Origin: Streptomyces bathyalis
GTDB lineage: Bacteria; Actinomycetota; Actinomycetes; Streptomycetales; Streptomycetaceae
Direction: 5' to 3'
Assembly: GCF_015910445.1 (NCBI RefSeq)
Contig: NZ_CP048882.1
Span: 1 to 64,000 of the forward strand
DNA: 64,000 nt
Shown here: in pieces, positions 33,146-40,886 of the stretch
How the letters are laid out: each line of letters starts with the position of its first letter
Position numbering within the stretch: position 1 is the first letter of the stretch
Made by a program: the position numbers and the translations under genes
The notes under the pieces: model-generated
Database searches by the model: none
What the model was told of the DNA's origin: nothing
Seen by the model: the letters and a program-made list of their open reading frames with translations, nothing else

Positions 33146-35055
33146 CGCTGCTGCCCCTCTTGCTTCCGCTGTGCATCGGTCTGCTGCACCTGCCCCGCCC
33201 GCTGCGCCCGCCGGTGGTCGGTCCGGCCGCGCCGGCCTGTGAACCAGGCCGCGGCGCAGGCGAGAACGCCCACCATAGCGATCACCCACTCCGGGGCGGC
33301 GCCGACGCGGTCGGCGATCGTGATGTCGTCACGAAGGGGAAGCGTGGCGCTGAGCACGTCGCGCTCGAATTCCTGTGTGCGCTGCTTGATCGTGCCGTCG
33401 GGACCGACGACGGAACTGATGCCGCTGGTGGCCGCCGTGACGACCGCCCGGCCGTGCTCGACCGCCCGCAGCTTGGACATCACCAGCTGCTGCTCGGGCT
33501 GACCCGTCCTGCCGTACGTGGCGTTGTTCGTCTGGACGACGAGGGCACGGGCTCCGTCGTTGACGGTCGCGCGGGGGATCTCGTCGTAGGCGACCTCGAA
33601 GCAGATCACGTCGCCGAGCCGCGCGGGACCCGTCTGCAGGACGCCGGTGTGGTCGCCGGGCCAGAAGTCGCGGGGGATCTGCTGGAGGCGCGTGATGACC
33701 TTGCTGAGTTCGTCGCGGAAGGGCACGTACTCGCCGAAGGGCACGGGGTGCTGCTTGGTGTACGAGGCTCCCGGCCCCTTCTTCGGGTCCCACACGATGC
33801 CCTGGTTCTCGACGTACCCCTGGGTGCCGGGATGATCGACGAGAGCCCCCACCAGGATGGGGACGCCTACTGCCTTGGCCGCCTGGTCGATGCGCTCGCG
33901 TGCCTCGGGCCAGCGGTACGGGTCGAGGTCGGAGGAATTCTCCGGCCAGATGACCAGGTCGGGCCGCTCGGCCTTGCCCGCCTTGATCTTTCGTGCGAGG
34001 TCGAGGGTGGCGTCGACGTGGTTGTTGAGGATCTTCATGGGGCGGCCGAGGAAGTTCATTCCGGGCTGCTCCACATTGCCCTGCACGACGGCGATGTCTG
34101 CCGTGTCGTCCGCGGCGGTGGGGACGGGCACGGCGTAGCCGGCGGCGGTGACGGCCGCCGCCAGGGCCAGGGAGGAGAGCAGCGGCGTCAGGGGCCGGCG
34201 GACGGCGGTGCGCGCCGGGGCGGGAGCACTCCCGGCCTCCTGCCTCCCGCGCTCCTCCAGCTGCTCCTGGCCCGCGGCCCTCATGGCGCGGAGGTGCCAG
34301 AGCGCGAGGGCCGCGGCGGCGAGCGCCGTACCCGTAAGTGCAGCGGCGAAGGTGACCAGCGGCGCGCCGCCGAGCGCGGCGAGCGGTGTGTAGGGCGAAC
34401 CGGTGTTGGCGAAGGCGAGCCGTCCCCAGGGGAAGCCGCCGAAGGGGGCACGGTCGCGGGTCCACTCCTCGGCGACCCACAGGCACGCACCCCACAGCGG
34501 CCACAGCGGCAGGCGGGAGGTGGCGGCGAGTGCGGCACCGAGCGCGGCGACGAACATCGACTCGATGAAGGCGAGCCCGAGGACCGCGTCCCATCCGATC
34601 ACGTGGAGCCACTGGAGCAGCAGGACGAAGAACGGCCACCCAAAGGCAAACCCCGTCCAGGCGCCCTGGCGGAGGGTGCGGCCGCGGGTGAGCAGGCTGA
34701 GTGCGGCGACCGTCAGCAGCGACAGCGGCCACAGGTCGTAGGGCGGGAAGGCCAGAGCGAGAGCGAGACCGGAGACGGCCGCCGCCACCGTGCGGAGAGC
34801 CTCGCGCCTGACGAGGGCACGGAACCGTCGCAGCCTGCCGCCGCCGCGCGCTGCCGCTGCCGGGCCCTCGCCGTCGGCCGCCGTCTCCGCGGTGGGGGGC
34901 GGTGGCTGCGTCGCTACGGAGTCCCGCTCTGTGCCTGCGGCTGCCTCGCCGCCCTGCGCGTCCTGTGGGCGCGGCGACTCCTCCGCATCGTTCGCCCGGT
35001 CGGCGGACTGACCGCCGGCGGCGGATTCGGCGGTGGTGTCGGAACCCGATGGCAA
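33142..35055 (-). CDS. lnt: Apolipoprotein N-acyltransferase
   Basis: A 637-residue enzyme, longer than usual because of a disordered N-terminus (1 to about 85) and a polar insert (about 265-300). Six to eight membrane segments precede a periplasmic-side nitrilase domain with the catalytic triad Glu372 (WPENSS), Lys434 (TKQHPVPFGEYVP) and Cys485 (VICFEVAYDE). It adds the third acyl chain to the N-terminal Cys of lipoproteins. The start is TTG at 35055 behind AGGAAGGG. The gene heads an operon with ppm and fxsA. Confidence 0.92.
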   Translation of the reverse strand: MPSGSDTTAESAAGGQSADRANDAEESPRPQDAQGGEAAAGTERDSVATQPPPPTAETAADGEGPAAAARGGGRLRRFRALVRREALRTVAAAVSGLALALAFPPYDLWPLSLLTVAALSLLTRGRTLRQGAWTGFAFGWPFFVLLLQWLHVIGWDAVLGLAFIESMFVAALGAALAATSRLPLWPLWGACLWVAEEWTRDRAPFGGFPWGRLAFANTGSPYTPLAALGGAPLVTFAAALTGTALAAAALALWHLRAMRAAGQEQLEERGRQEAGSAPAPARTAVRRPLTPLLSSLALAAAVTAAGYAVPVPTAADDTADIAVVQGNVEQPGMNFLGRPMKILNNHVDATLDLARKIKAGKAERPDLVIWPENSSDLDPYRWPEARERIDQAAKAVGVPILVGALVDHPGTQGYVENQGIVWDPKKGPGASYTKQHPVPFGEYVPFRDELSKVITRLQQIPRDFWPGDHTGVLQTGPARLGDVICFEVAYDEIPRATVNDGARALVVQTNNATYGRTGQPEQQLVMSKLRAVEHGRAVVTAATSGISSVVGPDGTIKQRTQEFERDVLSATLPLRDDITIADRVGAAPEWVIAMVGVLACAAAWFTGRRGRTDHRRAQRAGQVQQTDAQRKQEGQQR

Positions 35056-35744
35056 GAGTGCGCCCTTCCTGCAGGTCGTGCGGTGGTGAAAGCGACCGTA
35101 TAACGGCGATGCGCCTCTGCGGGGCCGGGGCCGGGAATGCCACAGCGGACCAGGGGCGTGCGGCAGCCTGCGGCACGCCCCAGACGTGCCACCGCACTCC
35201 GACTCGGACGGAGACATGGGAAGGACGTCGAGGTCCCGAGGCCGAAGGCCCTGAGGGGGTGATCCCGGCAGAGCGGGAGACAGGAACGGAATCGGGTGAC
35301 AGTGGCTCGGTCCCGTGGATCACGGGCCAAGGAGCAATGTGTCTGCGGGTCGGGGCCCGGTGCCCTTCGGGCCGACCTGGGACCCGCTGGCTGCGAGTCG
35401 ACCGAGAGCCGTTGTCTACTGAGCATCCGGGCCCCACCCGGGTCACACCCGCCGGCCAGCCTCGACCTTCAACCCCGTGCCGCTGGCGCTGGACCTGGCT
35501 CCCAGTGGTGGTGTCCCGGTGCGGTACACCACCCCCTGGCCCAGCGGCGTTCGACGACTGCGCGGGGAATCGCTGGCCGGACGTCCTGTGGTGGACCTGG
35601 CCGAACCTACCCGTCGCCGGGCAGCGCCTGTCAACAGCGACGCTACCTGCGGCGTTTCGCCGAATCAGCAGGTCAGTAAGGCGCAAGGAACGCGGGCGTC
35701 ACAGTCTGAGGGGCCGTCGGCGACCCGTAACGGACACTCATACA
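35056..35744. other. 689-bp gap rich in stable hairpins, no recognised gene
   Basis: No recognisable protein is encoded in either direction; the only mildly protein-like frame runs from a GTG at 35477 (starting VPLALDLAPSGG) and fades after about 60 codons. At least four stable inverted repeats are present: 35312-35326 (CCCGTG/CACGGG), 35345-35387 (outer GCGGGTC/GACCCGC with inner GGCCCG/CGGGCC), 35427-35441 (CCGGG/CCCGG) and 35502-35539 (GGTGGTGT/ACACCACC with a flanking CCAG/CTGG). It may hold a long lnt leader, a structured RNA or a decayed gene. Confidence 0.5.
35502..35539. repeat. Strongest hairpin in the lnt-amidohydrolase gap
   Basis: GGTGGTGT (35507-35514) pairs perfectly with ACACCACC (35526-35533) around an 11-base loop. 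CCAG (35502-35505) and CTGG (35536-35539) extend it with a small bulge. No T-run follows on either strand, so it is not an obvious terminator. Confidence 0.6.
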
Positions 35745-37385
35745 TCACTCGTTCGGCCGCTCATGGACGGTCCGTCCCCTTACCACCGTCCGCAGACAGA
35801 CGGGCAGTTGGCCACCGGGAGTCAGATCGGGCAGCCCGGGGGTCCCGGAGCGGGGGTCGGTCGACCAGTTGGCGACGCGCAAGTCGGGCGCTTGCACGAC
35901 CAGTTCACCTGTGCGCCAGAGCGCGTAGTCGGCGGGGGCGCCGGGGACGAGCACCCCCGCGTCGTCGGAGCCCACGGCGCGTCGGCCGCCTCGGGTGTGG
36001 GCGGTGAAGCCGCCACGCACGGAGATGCGGTGTTCCGGCGTGCGGTGGAAGGCCGCGGCACGGATGGCGGCCCATGGGCCCATCGGCGTCACGGGGCTGT
36101 CGGATCCGAAGGCCAGGGGAACGCCGGCGCGTTGCAGTGCCGCGTACGGGTTGAGACCGGCGGCGCGCTCCTGGCCGAGCCGCGCGGCGTACATGCCGTC
36201 CATGCCGCCCCAGGCCGCGTCGAATGCGGGCTGCACGGAGGCGGTGAGGGCGAACTCGGCGAAGGCGGCGATGGTTTCCTCGCTGAGCATCTCGGCGTGC
36301 TCCACGCGGTGCCGTGCGGCGCGCACCCGGTCCGTGCCGACGCGTTCGGCTGCGGCCCGTACGCCGTCGGTCACCGCCGCCACCGCGGCGTCTCCGATGG
36401 CGTGGAAGCCCGCCTGCAGGCCGGTCTCGGTGCAGGCGGCGACGTGGGCGGCGACGCCGGCGGCGTCGAGGTAGCCGTTGCCGGTGTGAGGCGCGTCGGC
36501 GTAGGGCTCACTCAGGTGTGCGGTGCGGGAGCCGAGCGAACCGTCCACAAAGAGGTCGCCCGCGGCGCCGACGGCGCCGAGAGCGCGGATGCGGGCCGCG
36601 TCCGCCTCGGACGTGACGGGTTCCGCCCAGTAGCCGTGTACGCGGGGTCCGTCCCCCTGCGCGGCGAGGGAGAGCAGCGCGGTGAAGTCGTCCTCGCTGG
36701 AGATGGCCGGGCCCGCGCACTCGTGGAGGTCGCTGATGCCCAGGGAGGCGGCGTGGGCCAGTGCCGCCCGCTGGGCCTCGGCGCGTCGGGCGGGTGTGAG
36801 GGTGGAGTGTGCCCGTTCGCGTACGGCGTGGTGGGCGTCGCGCGTGAGCGGCTCGTCGCCGGCGAACCCGGCCAACTCCGCGATGCCGGGGACGAGTTCG
36901 AGGGCGGATGTCGTGACGAGCGCCGAGTGGACGTCCGTACGGGAGAGGTACAGGGGCCGCCCGCCGGTGGCGTCGTCCAGCTCCGCACGGCTGGGGTGAC
37001 GCGCCTCGGGCCAGTGCGTTGTGTCCCAGCCATGGCCGAGGAGCACCGTGTCGGCGGGGCGCGACGCGGCGTAGTCGCGGATGCGGTCCAGGGCGTCGCG
37101 GAGCGTGACCACGCCGGTCAGGTCGAGACCCGTCAGGGCAAGGCCCGTGGCGGTGGTGTGCACATGTGCGTCTGTGAAGGTGGGGGTGACGAGTGCTCCG
37201 TCGAGTTGGACCACTTCGTCGACCCCGTCGGCAAAGGAATCGGCGGCTCCCTCGGAGCCGATCCAGGCGATGCTGCCGCCCTGCGTGACCATCGCTGTGG
37301 CGAAGGGATCCGCGGGGCTGTGCACCTCCCCGCCACGCAGCAGGACGGTGCGGGTCTCGTGCCCGTGGGCGGTGCGCTCACTCAT
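35745..37385 (-). CDS. YtcJ-like metal-dependent amidohydrolase
   Basis: A 546-residue amidohydrolase-superfamily protein of the YtcJ/N-substituted formamide deformylase group. The first metal motif is His74-x-His76 (TDAHVHTTATG), and the later conserved blocks QAGFHAIGDAAV, RVEHAEML and FGSDSPVTPMGPW are all present. It hydrolyses an amide or related bond of an unknown small substrate in the cytoplasm. The ATG at 37385 is clear. The Lrp-type regulator gene lies 43 bp upstream-side on the same strand and may share its transcript. Confidence 0.88.
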   Translation of the reverse strand: MSERTAHGHETRTVLLRGGEVHSPADPFATAMVTQGGSIAWIGSEGAADSFADGVDEVVQLDGALVTPTFTDAHVHTTATGLALTGLDLTGVVTLRDALDRIRDYAASRPADTVLLGHGWDTTHWPEARHPSRAELDDATGGRPLYLSRTDVHSALVTTSALELVPGIAELAGFAGDEPLTRDAHHAVRERAHSTLTPARRAEAQRAALAHAASLGISDLHECAGPAISSEDDFTALLSLAAQGDGPRVHGYWAEPVTSEADAARIRALGAVGAAGDLFVDGSLGSRTAHLSEPYADAPHTGNGYLDAAGVAAHVAACTETGLQAGFHAIGDAAVAAVTDGVRAAAERVGTDRVRAARHRVEHAEMLSEETIAAFAEFALTASVQPAFDAAWGGMDGMYAARLGQERAAGLNPYAALQRAGVPLAFGSDSPVTPMGPWAAIRAAAFHRTPEHRISVRGGFTAHTRGGRRAVGSDDAGVLVPGAPADYALWRTGELVVQAPDLRVANWSTDPRSGTPGLPDLTPGGQLPVCLRTVVRGRTVHERPNE

Positions 37386-37428
37386 GGCGACAAGTCTCCC
37401 GCCACGCCGCGAGTGGGCTCCGGGCGGG

Positions 37429-37869
37429 TCAGATCGACGGGGGGCGCGCCTCGTACGGGGTGGAGAGAACGACCGTCGTACGGGTGGAGACGCCGGAGAG
37501 GGTGCGGATGCGGGCGAGGAGGTGCTCGAGCGCGATGGGCGTGCCGACGCGGACCTTGAGGATGTAGTTCTCGTCGCCGGCGACGCTGTGGCACGCCTCG
37601 ATCTCCGGTACCTCAGCGAGGCGTTCGGAGATGTCGTCGGGTGCGCTCGGGTCGAAGGGCTTGACCGAGATGAAGGCCGTGAGCGGCAGGCCGACGGCCT
37701 CCGGGTCCACGAGAGCCGCGTATCCGCGGATGACCCCGCGCTGTTCGAGCCGCCGCACGCGCTGGTGCACGGCCGAGGTGGACAGGCCCGTCGCCTTGCC
37801 CAGATCGGTGTAACTCATCCGCCCGTCCTTGACGAGCAGCTCGACGATTTGGCGATCCACTTCCTCCAC
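37429..37869 (-). CDS. Lrp/AsnC-family transcriptional regulator
   Basis: A 146-residue protein. A winged helix (about 1-55: YTDLGKATGLSTSAVHQRVRRLEQRGVI) is followed by a RAM effector domain (about 65-140, with EACHSVAGDENYILKVRV). These feast/famine regulators respond to amino acids. It is read towards the amidohydrolase gene, 43 bp away. A GTGTG/CACAC palindrome lies 74 bp upstream and may be its own operator. Confidence 0.92.
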   Translation of the reverse strand: MEEVDRQIVELLVKDGRMSYTDLGKATGLSTSAVHQRVRRLEQRGVIRGYAALVDPEAVGLPLTAFISVKPFDPSAPDDISERLAEVPEIEACHSVAGDENYILKVRVGTPIALEHLLARIRTLSGVSTRTTVVLSTPYEARPPSI

Positions 37870-37942
37870 AGCAGGTCAACCTACGCTGCCGGGCGCACTC
37901 CGGCACACCGGGCGCAGGGAGGAGCGCACATCAGAGGCCTGC

Positions 37943-37960
37943 GTGTGACCAAGACCACAC
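37943..37960. promoter_or_regulatory. Short palindrome upstream of the Lrp gene
   Basis: GTGTGACC and its partner half ending CCACAC give a GTGTG...CACAC inverted repeat over 18 bp in the 200-bp divergent spacer between the Lrp gene and the small Cys-protein gene. It resembles a CRP-like or Lrp-like site only loosely. Confidence 0.3.
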
Positions 37961-38069
37961 CGGTGCTCCCGTGTCCCCCCGCGTGCGGCGATTATGCGAA
38001 TGACGCCACGGGAAGTGCTTGCTGAGGCCGGGGCACGATGCCCGGCAGGTCCACCAGAGGGGGATTTGC

Positions 38070-38456
38070 ATGCGCACTGAGAAGCGGGTCCGCACTTCCG
38101 AGGAGGCCGCCACGGCGGTACAGGAGGACGCGGCCGCCGAGAGGGCGTACGAAGAGGACAGCTTCGACATCTTCCGGGTGACCTGCCCGGACTGCGGCCA
38201 GCCGATCGCGCTTCTCGCTGAGGAGGAAAGGCTCCCCGAGCACGCGCTGTGCGCCTCGCCGTGGAATCCGTTCGGGCTGACGGTCTGCCAGGGGTCCGGC
38301 CGTGCCGCGTCGGAGGCGGCGTCACGCGACGGTGAAGCGGTGCACGAGCACGGGCTGACGGCGCTGCTGACGCTCCCGCAAGGGCTGGACTGGCGGATGC
38401 AGCCGTTCTCGCACGCGAGCGGCCCGCGCACGCCGTCGCTGCTCGGCGAGGCGTAG
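38070..38456 (+). CDS. Small Cys-containing protein of unknown function
   Basis: A 128-residue hydrophilic protein without signal peptide or membrane segment. A CPDCG knuckle at 39-43, with further Cys61 and Cys73, suggests a small zinc ribbon. The N-terminus is acidic and probably helical. AGAGGGGGA precedes the ATG at 38070. I know such proteins only as hypothetical actinomycete proteins. It is divergent from the Lrp gene. Confidence 0.75.
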   Translation: MRTEKRVRTSEEAATAVQEDAAAERAYEEDSFDIFRVTCPDCGQPIALLAEEERLPEHALCASPWNPFGLTVCQGSGRAASEAASRDGEAVHEHGLTALLTLPQGLDWRMQPFSHASGPRTPSLLGEA

Positions 38457-38583
38457 CCCGCACAGGGGGCGCGGGGGCTCCGCCCGCGGATCATTGGTTC
38501 GTCGCCCGGCAGGTGGATACGGCGCTTTCGGTGGGCACTCGTCCCGTCTCTGAAGGCACCGCATCCACTCGAGCGAGGCCCCC

Positions 38584-39255
38584 ATGACACAGACACAGAG
38601 CAGGCCCGGGACGAAGCCCGCGCGGGAGTCCGCGGACCGGGCGAAAGTACGGGCTCTGCTGGAGACACACGGCCGTACCTACGCCGATCAGGCAGGCATC
38701 AAGCTGCGTGACACCCCGTCGCCGCTGTACCGGCTGCTGGTGCTCTCGCTGCTGCTCTCCGCCCGTATCCGCGCGGACACCGCCGTCGCCGCGGCGCGCG
38801 CGCTGTCGGACGCCGGCATGACCGACGCGAAGCGGATGGCCGATGCGACGTGGCAGCAACGGGTCGACGCCCTCGGCGTGGGCCACTACAGGCGCTACGA
38901 CGAGCGCACCGCCACACAGCTCGGAGACGGTGCGGAGCTGCTGCTGCGCGAGTACAAGGGCGACATCCGGCGCATGCGGGAGCAGGGACGGATCAAGGAA
39001 GGGCTGCGCGAGGTGCCCGGGATCGGGCCGACGGGCGTCGACATCTTCCTGCGGGAGGCCCAGGAGGTGTGGCCGGAGACCGGCCCGTACATCGACGGGA
39101 AGGCGCGGCAGGGCGCGGAGCGGCTGGGGCTGCCCACCTCGTCCTCGCGGCTGGCCGGGCTGGTCGCCGAGCGTGACCGTGCGCGATTCGCGGCGGCGCT
39201 GGTGCGTGCGGCGCTCGACAAGAAGGTGGTCGAGGACGTGCGGGCAGCGGTGTAG
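38584..39255 (+). CDS. HhH-GPD-like DNA glycosylase/endonuclease III relative
   Basis: A 223-residue protein with an endonuclease III-type all-helical fold. The helix-hairpin-helix is REVPGIGPTGVDIF (142-155). The Lys that marks bifunctional EndoIII enzymes is Thr150, while the following Asp is kept in PYIDGKARQGAERLG. No C-terminal iron-sulfur Cys cluster exists. It may excise a damaged base as a monofunctional glycosylase or simply bind DNA. The ATG at 38584 is the first in frame. A strong hairpin terminator follows. Confidence 0.78.
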   Translation: MTQTQSRPGTKPARESADRAKVRALLETHGRTYADQAGIKLRDTPSPLYRLLVLSLLLSARIRADTAVAAARALSDAGMTDAKRMADATWQQRVDALGVGHYRRYDERTATQLGDGAELLLREYKGDIRRMREQGRIKEGLREVPGIGPTGVDIFLREAQEVWPETGPYIDGKARQGAERLGLPTSSSRLAGLVAERDRARFAAALVRAALDKKVVEDVRAAV

Positions 39256-39261
39256 CGCTGC

Positions 39262-39285
39262 CGCCCCCGCGCGGACGCGGGGGCG
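39262..39285. terminator. Bidirectional terminator
   Basis: CGCCCCCGCG (39262-39271) and CGCGGGGGCG (39276-39285) form a perfect 10-bp stem with a 4-base loop between two converging genes. A second GC stem follows at 39305-39321. Confidence 0.75.
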
Positions 39286-39327
39286 CCGTGCTCCTCCGGA
39301 CGGACCGGCGCGACGCGCCGGCCGGCG

Positions 39328-40506
39328 TCAGCGGCCGCTCTCCGGGCCGGCGAGCTGACGGGCGATCACCATGCGCTGGATCTGGTTGGTGCCCTCGACG
39401 ATCTGCAGGACCTTGGCCTCTCGCATGTAGCGCTCGACGGGGAAGTCGGCGGTGTAGCCGTATCCGCCGAGGAGCTGGACGGCGTCGGTGGTCACCCGCA
39501 TCGCGGCGTCGGTGCAGAACAGCTTCGCCATGGCGGCCTCCTTCCCGAAGGGGGCCCCCGCGTCACGCAGCCGGGCGGCGCTCAGGTACAGGGCACGTCC
39601 GGCTTCGATCTGCGTCGCCATGTCGGCGATCATGAAGCGCAGGCCCTGGAAGTCGGCGATGGGCCGGCCGAACTGTTCGCGTCCGAGAACGTACGCGAGT
39701 GCCTCGTCCATCGCGGCCTGTGCGACGCCGACGGCGCACGCGGCGATGCCCAGCCGGCCGGACTCCAGGGCGGAGAGCGCTACCGTCAGGCCCTGGCCCT
39801 CGTCGCCGATGCGGCGGGCGTCGCTGACGCGTACGCCGTCGAAGTGGACCTGTGCGGTCGGCGATCCGCTCATCCCCATCTTGCGCTCGGGCGCAGCGGC
39901 GCTCAGGCCCTCGGCGTCGCCGGGCAGGAGGAACGCCGTGATGCCGCGCGGGCCTTCCGCGCCCGTGCGCGCCAGCACGGTGTAGAAGTCGGCGACTCCC
40001 CCGTGGGTGATCCACGCCTTGGTGCCCTCCAGGACCCACTCGTCGCCGTCCCTCGTGGCGCGGGTGCGCAGGGAGGCGGCGTCGGAGCCGGAGGAGGGCT
40101 CGGAGAGGCAGTACGCGCCCAGGGTGCCGCCGCCGAGCATGGCGGGGAGGTGGTCCGCGCGCTGCTGCTTGGTGCCGAAGACGGCGAGCGCGTGGCAGGA
40201 GAGGGTGTGAACGCTGGTGCCGAGGCCGACTGTCAGGCGCGCCGCCGCCAGTTCCTCGAGCACCTGGAGGTAGACCTCGTAGGGCTGGCCGCCGCCGCCG
40301 AATTCCTCCGAGTACGGGAGCCCGAGCAGCCCCGATTCGGACAGCAGGGTGAAGAGCTCGCGCGGGAAGCGGCCAGCGGCCTCTTCGTCGCTCGCGTCGG
40401 GGCGGATCTCCCGCTGGACCAGTTCGCGTACGAGGGCCAGCAGGTCGCGGGCTTCCTGCGTGGGCACTTGACGCTGGACCGGCTGCGGTCCGTATTGAGG
40501 CATCAC
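39328..40506 (-). CDS. Acyl-CoA dehydrogenase
   Basis: A 392-residue FAD enzyme with the standard three-domain layout: N-terminal helices, a middle beta domain (AYCLSEPSSGSDAASLRT, then the EGTKAWIT block) and a C-terminal helical bundle. The catalytic base is the Glu of QIVEGTNQIQR near the C-terminus. It oxidises an acyl-CoA at the alpha-beta bond and passes electrons to ETF. Chain specificity is not readable; the subgroup resembles short/branched-chain enzymes. It is transcribed alone and divergent from the chitinase gene across a 380-bp spacer. Confidence 0.92.
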   Translation of the reverse strand: MMPQYGPQPVQRQVPTQEARDLLALVRELVQREIRPDASDEEAAGRFPRELFTLLSESGLLGLPYSEEFGGGGQPYEVYLQVLEELAAARLTVGLGTSVHTLSCHALAVFGTKQQRADHLPAMLGGGTLGAYCLSEPSSGSDAASLRTRATRDGDEWVLEGTKAWITHGGVADFYTVLARTGAEGPRGITAFLLPGDAEGLSAAAPERKMGMSGSPTAQVHFDGVRVSDARRIGDEGQGLTVALSALESGRLGIAACAVGVAQAAMDEALAYVLGREQFGRPIADFQGLRFMIADMATQIEAGRALYLSAARLRDAGAPFGKEAAMAKLFCTDAAMRVTTDAVQLLGGYGYTADFPVERYMREAKVLQIVEGTNQIQRMVIARQLAGPESGR

Positions 40507-40886
40507 GACGCTCTCCTCCTGTTCGGGGGCTGCGGCGGCGGACCGGGGTGTGGTGGCGCCGCCGTACCAGGGCCGCGACCGGAGGCCGGGACCTGTGCGA
40601 GGCCGCTTCGCCCTCGTCGCCGCGCCGGGTTACGACGGCGGCTGACCAGGGGTTGCGGCGAAAAAAGTATGCCCGATCGGAGGCATCGCGTCACCGGCGG
40701 CAGGAACGGGTGCGGCACTGCGCGGAGAAAGGGCCGGAAATCAGATTGGTTCAAACCATTGACGCACTGGTCTAGTCCTTCTAGATTCCCGCGGTAACTT
40801 CCCCCGCACTCGTGGCGGTCAGTCACCCCCACCTCGCACCGAGGGGTCTTCAGGAGCACCTCCCCACAACTCCCTTGAGGAGAGCC
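40507..40886. other. Divergent region between acyl-CoA dehydrogenase and chitinase genes
   Basis: A 380-bp spacer with no gene. Its right third holds the chitinase promoter and two operator-like repeats; the left part should hold the dehydrogenase promoter, which I cannot pinpoint. Confidence 0.5.
40745..40787 (+). promoter_or_regulatory. Chitinase promoter with two dre-like repeats
   Basis: -35 TTGACG (40759-40764), 17-bp spacer, -10 TAGATT (40782-40787). Two repeats overlap it: ATTGGTTCAAACCATT at 40745-40760, with a perfect TGGTT/AACCA palindrome, and ACTGGTCTAGTCCTT at 40766-40780. Their 12-bp cores are 21 bp apart. They match the direct repeats of Streptomyces chitinase promoters and the DasR dre pattern (TGGTCTAGACCA). 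Confidence 0.8.

Noticed and set aside
33160..35103. 647-codon plus-strand frame antisense to lnt
   Set aside because: Gly/Val/Arg-rich without domains; lnt has an intact triad.
35056..35744. Cobalamin, SAM-IV or housekeeping RNA gene
   Set aside because: The conserved boxes I remember for these RNAs are not in the right order on either strand; kept only as an unexplained structured region.
35477..36007. Possible small protein starting VPLALDLAPSGG in the hairpin-rich gap
   Set aside because: Mildly protein-like only for about 60 codons, no ribosome site, then runs antisense into the amidohydrolase gene.
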